NCBI RefSeq assembly: GCF_020400725.1
Contig: NZ_JAINVG010000027.1
Coordinates: forward strand, 24,959-88,958
Reading direction: 5' to 3'
DNA: 64,000 bases
Origin: Streptomyces sp. NK15101
Lineage (GTDB): Bacteria; Actinomycetota; Actinomycetes; Streptomycetales; Streptomycetaceae
Shown here: positions 32,739 to 42,152 of the stretch, piece by piece
How positions within the stretch are numbered: position 1 is the first letter of the stretch
Layout of the letters: the number at the start of each line of letters is the position of its first letter
The notes under the pieces: model-generated
What the model was told of the DNA's origin: nothing
Seen by the model: only the letters and a program-made list of their open reading frames with translations
Databases searched by the model: none
Translations under genes and position numbers: made by a program

Positions 32739-34176
32739 ATGCGTCGTTCCCCTTCTGTACCGCACCCCGTCCCAGGCGGCGGGGCGCGCCGGCGGCACTC
32801 GCCCTGACCGCACTCGCCCTCACCACCGTCCCGTCCCCGGCGGCGCCCACCGCCCCCGGCGGACACTGCGCCCGCCTGACCCACCTCCGCGTCCCCGGCG
32901 CCGAACTCCAGCACGCGGCGTGCCTGGACGAACTCACCACGGCGGGCACCGTCGCCACCGGCCACACCGACCCCGTCGACTGGGCCGGGCTGACGCCCAA
33001 GGACCTGGCCGTCCCCACGGGAGTCCCCGGCGTCCAGATCGACGGCTACTTCCCCGACACCTCCACCACCAACCACGGCTGGAACCACGACGCCCAGTCC
33101 GTCATCCGCATGCCCGGCCGGTGGAACGGCGGTCTCGTCGTGGCGGGCACCCCCGGCAACCGCGAGCAGTACGCCGGCGACCGGGCCATCGCGGACCGGG
33201 TGTCGGCCCAGGGCTACGCGTACGCCGCCACGGACAAGGGCAACACCGGCCCCGCGTTCCACCGGGACGGAAAGGAGCCGCGCGACGCCATCGCCGAGTG
33301 GAACGACCGGGTCACCCAGCTCACCCGTGCCGCCCGCGCCACGATCGCCCAGCGCTACCACCGGCCCCCGTCCCGCACCCTGGTCACCGGCCTGTCCAAC
33401 GCCGGCTACCTGGTGCGCCGGCAGCTGGAGAACCGTCCCGAGCTCTACGACGGGGGAGTCGACTGGGAAGGCGCCCTCTGGCGGGCCGACGGTCCCCACC
33501 TGCTGGACTTCCTGCCGAAGGCCCTGCGCGCCCATCCCTTGCACGCGGCGGGCGGCGAGGGCGCCGAAGAGGTGCGGCGGCAGATGCACGCGGCCGGCTT
33601 CCCGGAGGGCTCGGAGTTCCTGTGGCCGTACCACCACAAGGTCTACTGGGACCTGACCCAGCGCATCTACCGTGAGGAGCTGGACCCCGGCTTCGACGGC
33701 GCGACCGAGGCCGGCACCCCGTACTGCGCGACGGGCACGCCCGCCTGCGACACCGACTACGACTACGCGACCCGGCCGGAGGAGGTCCGGCGGGCCGTGG
33801 CGAAGATCGCGCTGACCGGGCGGATCGGCAAGCCCCTGATCACCCTGCACGGGACCCTGGACGCCTGCTGCCCATCAGCCGGGACTCGGACGTCTACGCG
33901 CGGATGGTGCGCGAGGCCGGCCGCGGCTCCCTGCACCGCTACTACCGCATCGAGGGCGGACCCCACACCGACCCGCTCGTCGACGCGTTCCCCGGCCGGC
34001 TGCGCCCCCTCACGCCGTGCCACCACGCCGCCTTCGCGGCCCTGGAGGACTGGCTGAGGACGGGCCACCGGCCACCCGCCCCGGGCACCGTCCCTCTCCG
34101 CGGCGACCAGGATCCCGTGACCCTGGTCAACAGCTGCCATCTGGACACGGGGAAGGCCGTCGGCACTTCCTCCTGA
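32739..34176 (+). pseudogene. Secreted alpha/beta hydrolase (tannase or oligomer hydrolase-like), two frameshifts
   Basis: The start ATG at 32739 opens MRRSPSVPH but reaches a stop after 22 codons. The +2 frame carries a signal-like ALALTALALTT and then the mature protein: YFPDTSTTNHGWNHDAQSVI, MPGRWNGGLVVAGTPGNREQ, the nucleophile elbow GLSNAGY and EGALW. Near 33868 one base appears missing (GCCTGCTGCCC), and another frame finishes with GRGSLHRYYRIEGGPHTDPL (probable catalytic His) to 34176. It resembles tannase-like esterases or hydroxybutyrate oligomer hydrolases. Both breaks are in G/C-rich runs, so sequence errors are possible. Confidence 0.75.
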
Positions 34177-34292
34177 GCGCCACGGTTCCCTTCCGAGGGG
34201 AAACCCATGGTGCTCCGCTCCATTGAAACGCCCATGACTGTAGTTGATCCATCCATAGGCCGGGCGGAAGGTGCTCCCTACTGTTTCCGGCC

Positions 34293-35087
34293 ATGACGAA
34301 CACATTTCCCACCCCGGCCCCTCTGCCGTCGCCCGTCGCCGAGGTCGACCTCAGTGGGCGCACGGCCCTGGTGACGGGCGGCGGCAGCGGCATCGGCCGG
34401 GCCTGTGTGCTCGCTCTGGCACGGGCAGGCGCCACCGTCCACGTGGTCGACCGGGACGCCCCGGCGGCCAAGGCGGTCGCCGAGATCGTCGGCGGTCGGG
34501 CACAGGTGGCCGACCTCGCCGACCCGGGGGCCGTCGACCTCCTCCCGGCCGAGGTCGACATCCTGGTGAACAACGCCGGCCTCCAGCACGTCGCGCCCCT
34601 CACCGAGTTTCCGGTGGAGCGCTTCGAGCTGATCCAGAAGGTGATGGTCACCGCCCCGTTCCTGCTCATGCGGAGGACGCTGCCGCACATGTACGAGCGG
34701 GGCTGGGGCCGGATCGTCAACGTCTCCAGCGTCCACGGCCTGCGGGCCAGTGCCTACAAGGCCGCCTACGTCACCGCCAAGCACGCCCTGGAGGGGCTCA
34801 GCAAGGTCGCCGCCATCGAAGGCGCCCCGTACGGAGTGACCAGCAACTGCGTCAACCCCGGCTACGTCCGCACCCCCCTGGTCGAGGGCCAGGTCCGCGA
34901 CCAGGCCGCCGCTCACGGCATCAGCGAGGGCGACGTCCTCTCGAACGTGATGCTCGCCCGCTCGGCCGTCAAGCGTCTCCTGGAGTCCGAGGAGGTGGCC
35001 GCCGCCGTCCTGTGGCTGTGCGGCCCCCACTCCGGATACCTCACCGGCACGTCCCTGCCGCTCGACGGCGGCTGGACCGCCGGCTGA
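34293..35087 (+). CDS. 3-hydroxybutyrate dehydrogenase (short-chain dehydrogenase)
   Basis: 264 residues. The Rossmann motif TGGGSGIGRA, the NNAG motif in VNNAGLQHVAPLTEFPVERF and the catalytic Ser with YVTAKHALEGLSK (Tyr and Lys) mark an SDR. The NAGLQHVAPLTEFP and NPGYVRTPLVEGQV stretches are characteristic of 3-hydroxybutyrate dehydrogenase, which makes acetoacetate with NAD. The start ATG at 34293 lacks a strong ribosome binding site. It precedes a carrier gene by 80 bp. Confidence 0.92.
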   Translation: MTNTFPTPAPLPSPVAEVDLSGRTALVTGGGSGIGRACVLALARAGATVHVVDRDAPAAKAVAEIVGGRAQVADLADPGAVDLLPAEVDILVNNAGLQHVAPLTEFPVERFELIQKVMVTAPFLLMRRTLPHMYERGWGRIVNVSSVHGLRASAYKAAYVTAKHALEGLSKVAAIEGAPYGVTSNCVNPGYVRTPLVEGQVRDQAAAHGISEGDVLSNVMLARSAVKRLLESEEVAAAVLWLCGPHSGYLTGTSLPLDGGWTAG

Positions 35088-35167
35088 CCCCCGCCCGGCA
35101 CAGACCCCGCTCCACCCGCCCCACCTCGTTCCGCCCCGTTCCGTCCCTTCGTGAAACCGGTGATTCC

Positions 35168-36535
35168 ATGTCCGACACCACCACCAAGCCGAGAGGCGGC
35201 ATCGGCCGCATCGTCGGAGCGAGCCTGATCGGCACCACCATCGAGTGGTACGACTTCTTCCTCTACGGTTCGGCCGCCGCCCTGGTGTTCAACACCCTGT
35301 TCTTCCCCAGCGCCGACCCCCTGGTGGGCACGCTCATCGCTTTCATCACCTACGCCATCGGATTCGCCGCCCGGCCGCTCGGCGGGATCGTCTTCGGTCA
35401 CTTCGGGGACAAGATCGGACGCAAGAAGCTGCTGGTGCTCAGCCTCCTGATGATGGGCGGCGCCACCTTCGCGATGGGCCTGCTGCCCACGTACGACACC
35501 ATCGGCGTCTGGGCGCCGATCCTGCTGACGGTGCTGCGCCTGGTCCAGGGCTTCGCCCTGGGCGGCGAATGGGGCGGGGCCGTCCTGATCGTCTCCGAGC
35601 ACGGCGGCGACAAGAACCGCGGCTTCTGGGCCTCGTGGCCGCAGGCCGGCGCCCCGGGCGGCAACCTGCTCGCCACCGGCGTCCTCTCACTGCTCGCCGC
35701 CGTCCAGTCGGACGCCGCCTTCCAGTCCTGGGGCTGGCGCGTCCCCTTCCTGCTCTCCGGCCTGCTCGTCATGATCGGCCTCTGGATCCGCGTCTCGGTC
35801 TCCGAGTCCCCGGTCTTCCTGGAGGCGCAGGCCAAGGCCGAGGCCGCGGCCGCCGCGGGGGTCAAGGAGGAGGCCCCGGTCGTCGAGGTGTTCAAGCGCA
35901 GCTGGCGCGAGGTCCTGTCCGCGATCGGCACCCGCTTCGGCGAGAACATCTCGTACTACATCCTGACCTCCTTCCTCCTCGTGTACGTCACCACCCACCT
36001 GGGACTGGCGAAGAGCACCGCGCTGAACGCCGTCCTGATCGGCTCGGCCGTCCACTTCGTCACCATCCCCCTGTGGGGCGCGCTGTCCGACCGCATGGGC
36101 CGGCGCCCGGTGACCCTCATCGGTTCCGCGGGCATGGCGGTCTGGGCGTTCGTCTTCTTCGGCCTCGTCGACTCCGAGTCGTTCGTGGTGATCACCCTGG
36201 CCGTCACCGTCGGCCTGCTGCTGCACGGAGCGATGTACGGACCGCAGGCCGCGTTCATCTCCGAGATGTTCGACACCAAGGTCCGCTACTCCGGCGCCTC
36301 CATGGGCTCCCAGCTCGCCTCGATCCTCGCCGGCGCCCTCGCCCCGATCGTCGCGGTCGAACTCCTCAAGGACTACGGCAGCTCCACGCCCATCAGCGTC
36401 TACCTCTGCGCCGCGGCCGTGATCACCACCATCACCGTGGCCGTCACCCGAGAGACCCTCGGCCGCGACCTCACCCGCCCCAAGGACGGGGAGACCGCGG
36501 CGAGGCCCGTGGTCACCGCGGGCGACCAGGCGTAG
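35168..36535 (+). CDS. MFS transporter, metabolite:H+ symporter family
   Basis: 455 residues, 12 predicted membrane segments. The metabolite:H+ symporter features are present: GASLIGTTIEWYDFFLYGSA at the start, ARPLGGIVFGHFGDKIGRKK, and GEWGGAVL after segment 4. It lies 80 bp after the hydroxybutyrate dehydrogenase on the same strand, so uptake of 3-hydroxybutyrate or a related acid is likely. The ATG at 35168 is preceded by a weak GGTGA. Confidence 0.92.
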   Translation: MSDTTTKPRGGIGRIVGASLIGTTIEWYDFFLYGSAAALVFNTLFFPSADPLVGTLIAFITYAIGFAARPLGGIVFGHFGDKIGRKKLLVLSLLMMGGATFAMGLLPTYDTIGVWAPILLTVLRLVQGFALGGEWGGAVLIVSEHGGDKNRGFWASWPQAGAPGGNLLATGVLSLLAAVQSDAAFQSWGWRVPFLLSGLLVMIGLWIRVSVSESPVFLEAQAKAEAAAAAGVKEEAPVVEVFKRSWREVLSAIGTRFGENISYYILTSFLLVYVTTHLGLAKSTALNAVLIGSAVHFVTIPLWGALSDRMGRRPVTLIGSAGMAVWAFVFFGLVDSESFVVITLAVTVGLLLHGAMYGPQAAFISEMFDTKVRYSGASMGSQLASILAGALAPIVAVELLKDYGSSTPISVYLCAAAVITTITVAVTRETLGRDLTRPKDGETAARPVVTAGDQA

Positions 36536-36637
36536 CCCCCCGCGAGCCGCCCGGTCCGCCGTCACCAGGGACGTGACGACGGCGGACCGTGGTCACGACC
36601 GCAGCGCCATCCGCCCCCACGGCCGCGAGGAGGCCCC

Positions 36638-38593
36638 ATGACCGCCGGCCGTCGAGCCGATGCCCGCCCGCCGTCGTCGCCCACCGAAGCGGCCGCGCGC
36701 CGCATGCTGGACCTCCTCGCGGCCGACGCCCCGGCACAGGAGCTCGCCGCCCAGCCCGCGCGTTCGCGCGCCGTCGACGGAGCCACCCCGGCCGACGTCG
36801 AATGGATCGAGGAGACCACCGAGGTCGCCCTGTCGGTGCGGCGGGTGCTCGACCAGTACCGCCGCAGGGAGGCGGAACTGGTGGCCCTGTTCGACACCGC
36901 GGGCGACCTGGCCGGGCTCCGGGACCTCGACGCCGTGCTGCGCGCCATCGTCCGCCGGGCCCGTACCCTGCTCGGCTCCGACGTCGCCTACCTCACCCTC
37001 AACGACCCCGTCGCACAGGACACCTTCATGCGCGTCACCGAGGGTTCCGTCTCGGCGGCCTTCCAGCAGCTCCGCCTGGGCATGGGCGAAGGCCTCGGCG
37101 GCCTGGTCGCGCAGACCGCGCGTCCCTACGCCAGCACGGACTACCGCACCGACCGGCGCTACCGGCACACCGGCACCATCGACGACGGCGTGGCCGAGGA
37201 AGGACTCCGCGGCATCCTCGGAGTCCCGCTGCGCCTCGGAGAGGAGATCATCGGCGTCCTCTTCGCCGCGGACCGCACCCCGCGCGAATTCACCCCCGAC
37301 GCCATCGCCCTCCTCGGCTCGCTCGCCGACCACGCCGCCGTCGCCATCGACAGCGCGCGCCGGCTGGAGGAGACCCGCACCGCTCTCGCCCGGCTCGAAG
37401 CCGCCAACGCGACGGCCCGCGCGCACAGCGAAGCCCTGCACCAGGCGTCCGACGCCCACGACCGGCTGTCCAAGCTGGTCCTGCGCGGAGCCGGCACCGA
37501 CGAAGTGGCGGCCGAGATCGCGGCGCTGCTCGGCGGGGGAGTGGCCGTCCACGACACCGACGGCACCGAGCTGGCCCGGGTCGGCACCGAACCGGTGACG
37601 CCCTCCACCGTCAGTCACGACGCCTCGCACGGCGAGGGCCGCGCCGTCCACGCCCACGGCGTGTGGACCTGCGCCGTCCTCGCCGGCGCCGAGCCGCTGG
37701 GCAGCATCGTCCTGACCGGACGCGCGGACCTCTCCGAGGCCGACCGGCGGCTGTTCGAACGCGCGGCGCTCGTCACCGCCATGCTCCTGCTCATCCGCCG
37801 CTCGGTCGCCGAGACCGAGGACCGGGTACGCGGCGAACTCCTCGACGACCTCCTCGCGGACCCCTCCTCCTCGGCGCACCGGGACGGCAGGAGTCTCGCC
37901 CTGCGCGCCCGGCGCCTCGGAGTCGACCTGACCCGCCCCCACGCCATCGCGGTCCTCGACAGCGAGCCCGCCCTGCGCCCCCGGCTCGCCGCGGAAGCCG
38001 CCCGCGTCGTGCGCGGGCTCGGCGGCCTGGCGGGCACCCGGCACGGGCACAGCGTCCTGCTCGTGCCCTGCGAGCGGCCCGGAGCGTTCGCCCGCGAACT
38101 CGCCGCCGACCTGGCGCGGATCATCGGCGTGCCCGTCACCGTGGGCGCGGCCGGCCCCGGGACGGGGCCGGAGCAGCTCGCCGCCCTCCACGCCGAGGCG
38201 CTGCGCTGCCTGTCGGCGCTCCACGCCCTCGACCGCACCGGAGACGGTGCCGACAGCGCGGACCTGGGCTTCGTCGGCGTCCTGCTCGGCGACCGGGCCG
38301 ACGTCGGCTCGTACGTCGGCCGCGTCCTCGGGCCCGTCCTCGCCTACGACGCCGAGCGCGGCACCGAACTGGTGCGCACCCTGCACGCCTACTACGACCA
38401 CGGGGCCAGCCTCTCCCGCGCCAAGGACGCCCTCCACGTCCACGTGAACACCGTCGTCCAGCGCCTGGACCGGGTTGCGCAACTCCTGGGCCCCGACTGG
38501 AACGCCCCGGCCAGCGCCCTGGAGGTCCACCTGGCGCTCCGTCTCCACCAGCTGTCCCGAGGCGCCCCCGGCCGCGGAACCGAGGGCGGCTGA
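36638..38593 (+). CDS. GAF-domain PucR/CdaR-type transcription regulator
   Basis: 651 residues. A coiled N-terminus (about 40-90) precedes a GAF domain (about 85-245, ending FTPDAIALLGSLADHAAVAI). A middle region resembles a GGDEF-like PucR domain (about 400-520). The C-terminal PucR helix-turn-helix is clear: LVRTLHAYYDHGASLSRAKD then ALHVHVNTVVQRLDRV. GAGGAGG precedes the ATG at 36638. It follows the hydroxybutyrate carrier by 102 bp on the same strand and probably controls that group. Confidence 0.9.
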   Translation: MTAGRRADARPPSSPTEAAARRMLDLLAADAPAQELAAQPARSRAVDGATPADVEWIEETTEVALSVRRVLDQYRRREAELVALFDTAGDLAGLRDLDAVLRAIVRRARTLLGSDVAYLTLNDPVAQDTFMRVTEGSVSAAFQQLRLGMGEGLGGLVAQTARPYASTDYRTDRRYRHTGTIDDGVAEEGLRGILGVPLRLGEEIIGVLFAADRTPREFTPDAIALLGSLADHAAVAIDSARRLEETRTALARLEAANATARAHSEALHQASDAHDRLSKLVLRGAGTDEVAAEIAALLGGGVAVHDTDGTELARVGTEPVTPSTVSHDASHGEGRAVHAHGVWTCAVLAGAEPLGSIVLTGRADLSEADRRLFERAALVTAMLLLIRRSVAETEDRVRGELLDDLLADPSSSAHRDGRSLALRARRLGVDLTRPHAIAVLDSEPALRPRLAAEAARVVRGLGGLAGTRHGHSVLLVPCERPGAFARELAADLARIIGVPVTVGAAGPGTGPEQLAALHAEALRCLSALHALDRTGDGADSADLGFVGVLLGDRADVGSYVGRVLGPVLAYDAERGTELVRTLHAYYDHGASLSRAKDALHVHVNTVVQRLDRVAQLLGPDWNAPASALEVHLALRLHQLSRGAPGRGTEGG

Positions 38594-38811
38594 ACCGGCG
38601 GACCGGAGGGGCGGCTTCGGCGAGCCCCACGACGCGCAGCACCGGCCCCCCGGCCGGACCCGGGTCGGGCGAGCCTTCCGCCGCCTCCTGCCGGTGTGCT
38701 CCCGCGCACCCCCGAACGGCGGCGGGGCGGGCACCGCCCGGTACGATCCCGGGGTTCCGGCGGCCGCGCGTGCGCGCCGGCCGCATCGCGTGACCGTTCG
38801 AGGGGGACCAC

Positions 38812-39390
38812 ATGACGCGGCAGGGGACCGTCGCGATCGAGCCGATGGACGGGACGGCCGCGGTGCGGGCCGCGGACGCGTTCCGGCTGATCTACGCCGA
38901 GGCCTTCGCCGGGCCTCCCTACCACGAGACCGAGGACGGCGTCGCCGCCGCCTTCCGCCGCTTCCCCGCGCAGGCGGGCGACCGCGCCTTCCGCGCCGCC
39001 CTGGCCCGTGCCGGGGACGGCGAGCCGGTCGGCATGGCGTACGGCCGACCGCTCCCGTCCGACACGGTGTGGTGGGACGAACTCACCGGGCCCGTGCCCG
39101 ACGCCGTGCGGCGCGAGGACGGGCGCCGCACCTTCGGGCTCATGGAACTCGCGGTGCGCGGAGCGTGGCGCGGACGGGGCGTCGCACGGGCCCTGCACAC
39201 GGCGCTGCTCGACGGGATCGGTGCCGAGCGGGTGCTGTTGAACGTCCACCCGGCGAACGAGGCGGCGACGGCCGCCTACCGGGCGTGGGGCTACCGCAAG
39301 GTCGGCGAGGCGCGGCCGGGGGGCGGAGCCGCGGACCTCCACGACGTGATGCTGCTCGACCTGCGCCGAGGACCGGCCCGTCCCTCATAG
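38812..39390 (+). CDS. GNAT-family acetyltransferase
   Basis: 192 residues. The acetyl-CoA binding motif appears as LMELAVRGAWRGRGVARALH (about 109-128), followed by LLNVHPANEAATAAYRAWGY, the standard GNAT C-terminal motif. AGGGGG lies 7 bases before the ATG. The substrate is unknown. Its 3' end overlaps the convergent dienelactone hydrolase-like gene by 6 bp. Confidence 0.88.
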   Translation: MTRQGTVAIEPMDGTAAVRAADAFRLIYAEAFAGPPYHETEDGVAAAFRRFPAQAGDRAFRAALARAGDGEPVGMAYGRPLPSDTVWWDELTGPVPDAVRREDGRRTFGLMELAVRGAWRGRGVARALHTALLDGIGAERVLLNVHPANEAATAAYRAWGYRKVGEARPGGGAADLHDVMLLDLRRGPARPS

Positions 39391-40212
39391 GGGAGCGGCG
39401 GTGCCGGGGCGCAGACGGTCGCTCAGGAAGGCCAGGATCTCGTCCCGGGCCCGGACGGTGGGGTGGCCCACCTCGTCGACGAGGTGGGCGGTGACGACGC
39501 TGTGCGGCGTACCGACCTGCTCGGCGAAGAACGGCGGGGGAGCGGGGTTCGCCGCGCCGTCCGGGAGGACACGGCCGTCGAAGGCGTCCCCCAGCAGCGC
39601 GCGGTACGCGGCGAAGCGGCGGCCCGTGCACCAGCGGTCGCCCTCGAAGCGGTAGGAGAGGACGGTCAGCCCGTCGCGGGCCACCCGCTCCCGGATCGCG
39701 CGCGCGTCCGCCTCGTCGAGTTCGAGCCCGCCGGGGTCGTCGAGGGGCAGGGAGGGGTGGTTGACCACGGGCGCGATCACGGCCGGCTCCAGGGTCATGG
39801 TGAGGGCGAAGTTGCCGGTGAAGCAGAGGCCGATCGCGCCGACGCCCGGGCCGCCGCACTCGGCGTGCGCCCGGCGCGCCAGACCGCGCAGCCACGCCGT
39901 GACCGGGCTCGTGCCGCCTCCGGCGAACGCCCGGAACTCCGCGCTGACGCACGCCCGCCGGACCACCTCCCGGCCCCCCTCCAGCGTGGGGAAGGCACCG
40001 TCGGTCCCGAAGAGGGAGGGCACGTGGACGGTGAAGCCGGCGTCCCGCACCCAGCGGGCGAGGCGCAGCACGTCGGGACTGATGCCGGGCATCTCGGGCA
40101 GGACGACGACGGCGGGGCCGGCACCGGCCGTGTGGACCGTCTTCACCACGCCGTCCACGTCGACGGGGCGGTGGTCGAAGTCGTCGATCGGATCGTCGGC
40201 AGGAGGAGTCAT
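39385..40212 (-). CDS. Dienelactone hydrolase-family protein
   Basis: 275 residues of the alpha/beta hydrolase fold. VVVLPEMPGISPDVLRLARW gives the family N-terminal motif, and GLCFTGNFALTMTLE holds the probable cysteine nucleophile (GxCxxG). LTVLSYRFEGDRWC may carry the acid region, and VDEVGHPTV a late His. The start is taken as the ATG at 40212; one two codons upstream is possible. Divergent from a GlxA-type regulator 74 bp away. Confidence 0.83.
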   Translation of the reverse strand: MTPPADDPIDDFDHRPVDVDGVVKTVHTAGAGPAVVVLPEMPGISPDVLRLARWVRDAGFTVHVPSLFGTDGAFPTLEGGREVVRRACVSAEFRAFAGGGTSPVTAWLRGLARRAHAECGGPGVGAIGLCFTGNFALTMTLEPAVIAPVVNHPSLPLDDPGGLELDEADARAIRERVARDGLTVLSYRFEGDRWCTGRRFAAYRALLGDAFDGRVLPDGAANPAPPPFFAEQVGTPHSVVTAHLVDEVGHPTVRARDEILAFLSDRLRPGTAAPL

Positions 40213-40273
40213 GGGCACAGCGTGGCCCGCGCACCGGGCGCCGGGTGAGGGGCGGGATCGCCGACTCCACCGG

Positions 40274-40286
40274 TAATCTCGCCACC
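40274..40286 (+). promoter_or_regulatory. Probable leaderless promoter (-10 element)
   Basis: TAATCT at 40274-40279 is followed by seven bases and the ATG at 40287, with no ribosome binding site. Confidence 0.55.
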
Positions 40287-41267
40287 ATGAGCGCGCTGCG
40301 TGTCGGCGTCCTGGCGTATCCGGGCTGCTTCGCCTCCGAAGTCTTCGGCGTGCCCGACCTGTTGACGATGGCCGGGCACGTCGCGGGGCCCGGCGGGCCC
40401 GACTACCGGGTCTCGATCGTCTCGCCGCGCCGCCGGGTCACCGCCTCCGGCGGCACGCGGCTCGACGTCGGCCCGCTGCGCGAGGTCGACGTCCTCGTCG
40501 TGCCGGGCTTCGAACTGCTCCCCGGCGCGGACCTCGACGAGCGGCTCGGCGCCCTCGCCCCCGAGACCGCGGCGATCCGCGCGCACTTCGCCGCCGGCAC
40601 CGCCGTCGTCTCGCTCTGCGTCGGCGCGTTCCTGCCGGCCGACGCCGGGCTGCTCGACGGGCGCCGCGCCACGACGTCCTGGCTCCACGCGGACGCCCTG
40701 GCCCGCCGCCACCCGGCCGCCGACGTCCGGCCCGAAGAGCTCGTTGTCACCGACACGGGGGTGACGACCACGGCCGCCTTCAGCGCCATGTACGATTTCG
40801 CGCTGGACCTGATCCGCCGGCACGGCGGGCCCCGCGTGGCCCGCGCCACCGCCCGCCTCGCCCTCCTCGACGACGCGCGCACCTCGCAGACCCCGTACGT
40901 GGACGCCCGGCTCCTTCCGCGGCCCGGCCACGGGTTCTCCGAGCGGGTCATGCGCCACCTCGACCAGCACCTCGCCGACCGCTACGACCTCGCGGCCCTC
41001 GCCGCCGCCTTCGGCGTCAGCACCCGGACCCTGCTGCGCCGCTTCGCCGCCGAGACCGGCCGCACCCCCCTCGCCCACCTCCAGGCATCCCGCGTCCGCC
41101 GCGCCCGCCACCTCCTGGAGACCACCGACCGCACCGTCGCCGCCGTCGCCGCCTCCGTCGGCTACCGCGACCCCGGCACCTTCACCGCCCTCTTCACCCG
41201 CCACACGGGCCGCCCGCCGAGCGCCCACCGCGCGGCCCTCCGCCCCCGCCGGAAACCGGCAACGTGA
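40287..41267 (+). CDS. GlxA-family AraC-type regulator
   Basis: 326 residues. The N-terminal DJ-1/PfpI-like domain (about 1-190) has the VVSLCVGAFLPADAGLLDGR nucleophile-elbow region. The C-terminal AraC helix-turn-helix (about 220-320) has LAALAAAFGVSTRTLLRRFA and VAAVAASVGYRDPGTFTALF. It is divergent from the dienelactone hydrolase-like gene and probably regulates it. Ligand unknown. Confidence 0.9.
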   Translation: MSALRVGVLAYPGCFASEVFGVPDLLTMAGHVAGPGGPDYRVSIVSPRRRVTASGGTRLDVGPLREVDVLVVPGFELLPGADLDERLGALAPETAAIRAHFAAGTAVVSLCVGAFLPADAGLLDGRRATTSWLHADALARRHPAADVRPEELVVTDTGVTTTAAFSAMYDFALDLIRRHGGPRVARATARLALLDDARTSQTPYVDARLLPRPGHGFSERVMRHLDQHLADRYDLAALAAAFGVSTRTLLRRFAAETGRTPLAHLQASRVRRARHLLETTDRTVAAVAASVGYRDPGTFTALFTRHTGRPPSAHRAALRPRRKPAT

Positions 41268-41319
41268 ACAACAGCGGTCAAAGAGGCAGCTGGGAAAGGG
41301 AGTTGCCGGAGCGCTGCGA

Positions 41320-41331
41320 TACGTTGAGGAC
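41320..41331 (+). promoter_or_regulatory. Probable leaderless promoter (-10 element)
   Basis: TACGTT at 41320-41325 is followed by six bases (GAGGAC) and the GTG at 41332. The GAGGA could also be read as a ribosome binding site, but it would be too close to the start. Confidence 0.45.
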
Positions 41332-42117
41332 GTGACCGACATCGAATCGCGCATCGACACCTCCCGGCCGCACACCGCCCGGATATGGAACTACTGGACC
41401 GGCGGCAAGGACAACTACCCGGTCGACCGGGAAGCCGGCGACCGGATCCGCGAGCTGCACCCCGGGATCGGGGAGTACGCGAAGGCGGACCGGCTTTTCC
41501 TGGGGCGGGCGGTGCGGCACCTGGCCGAGCAGGAGGGCATCCGGCAGTTCCTGGACATCGGTACGGGGCTGCCGAGCGCCGACAACACGCACGAGGTCGC
41601 CCAGCGCGTCGCCCCCGACGCGCGGGTCGTGTACGTCGACAACGACCCGCTCGTCCTCGCACACGCCCGCGCCCTGCTGGTCGGCACGCCCGAGGGACGC
41701 ACCGACTACCTGGACGCCGACCTGCGGGACGTCGACACGATCCTGGCCGCCGCGGCCAAGACCCTCGACCTCTCGCAGCCGGTCGCGCTGATGCTGCTCG
41801 GGGTCGTCATCTTCGTCGAGGACGACGAGGAGTCGTACGGAGTCGTCCGCCGGCTCGTGGACGCGCTCGCCCCCGGCAGCCACCTCGTCCTGTCCCACAC
41901 GGTCACCCACCCCGACATGCCGGACGTCGACGCGGCGGTGGCGTTCTGGAACGAGCACGGCACCCCCAAGCTCACCCAGCGCACCCCCGAGGAGATCGCG
42001 CGCTACTTCGACGGCCTGGAGCTGCTGGAGCCCGGCGTGGTGTCCTGCTCCGCGTGGCGGCCGGAGACGCCGACGCCGGACGTCGCGATGTACGCGGGCG
42101 TCGGCCGCAAGGGGTAG
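41332..42117 (+). CDS. DUF574 SAM-dependent methyltransferase
   Basis: 261 residues. The DUF574/Methyltransf_19 opening is plain: RPHTARIWNYWTGGKDNYPV and DREAGDRI. The SAM-binding loop is QFLDIGTGLPSADNTHEVAQ, with YVDNDPLV after strand 2. This family is expanded in Streptomyces; most members lack a known substrate. A leaderless promoter is likely. The last 17 bases are duplicated downstream. Confidence 0.93.
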   Translation: MTDIESRIDTSRPHTARIWNYWTGGKDNYPVDREAGDRIRELHPGIGEYAKADRLFLGRAVRHLAEQEGIRQFLDIGTGLPSADNTHEVAQRVAPDARVVYVDNDPLVLAHARALLVGTPEGRTDYLDADLRDVDTILAAAAKTLDLSQPVALMLLGVVIFVEDDEESYGVVRRLVDALAPGSHLVLSHTVTHPDMPDVDAAVAFWNEHGTPKLTQRTPEEIARYFDGLELLEPGVVSCSAWRPETPTPDVAMYAGVGRKG

Positions 42118-42134
42118 TCGGCCGCAAGGGGTAG
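42101..42134. repeat. 17-bp tandem duplication at the end of the methyltransferase gene
   Basis: TCGGCCGCAAGGGGTAG occurs at 42101-42117 and again, exactly, at 42118-42134. The first copy includes the stop codon. It looks like a recent slippage event. Confidence 0.95.
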
Positions 42135-42152
42135 GAGACGAGGCGCCCGGGG

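Noticed and set aside
36589..38793. Alternative long frames over the PucR-type gene
   Set aside because: Arg/Pro-rich shadow translations; the chosen frame has GAF and PucR motifs.
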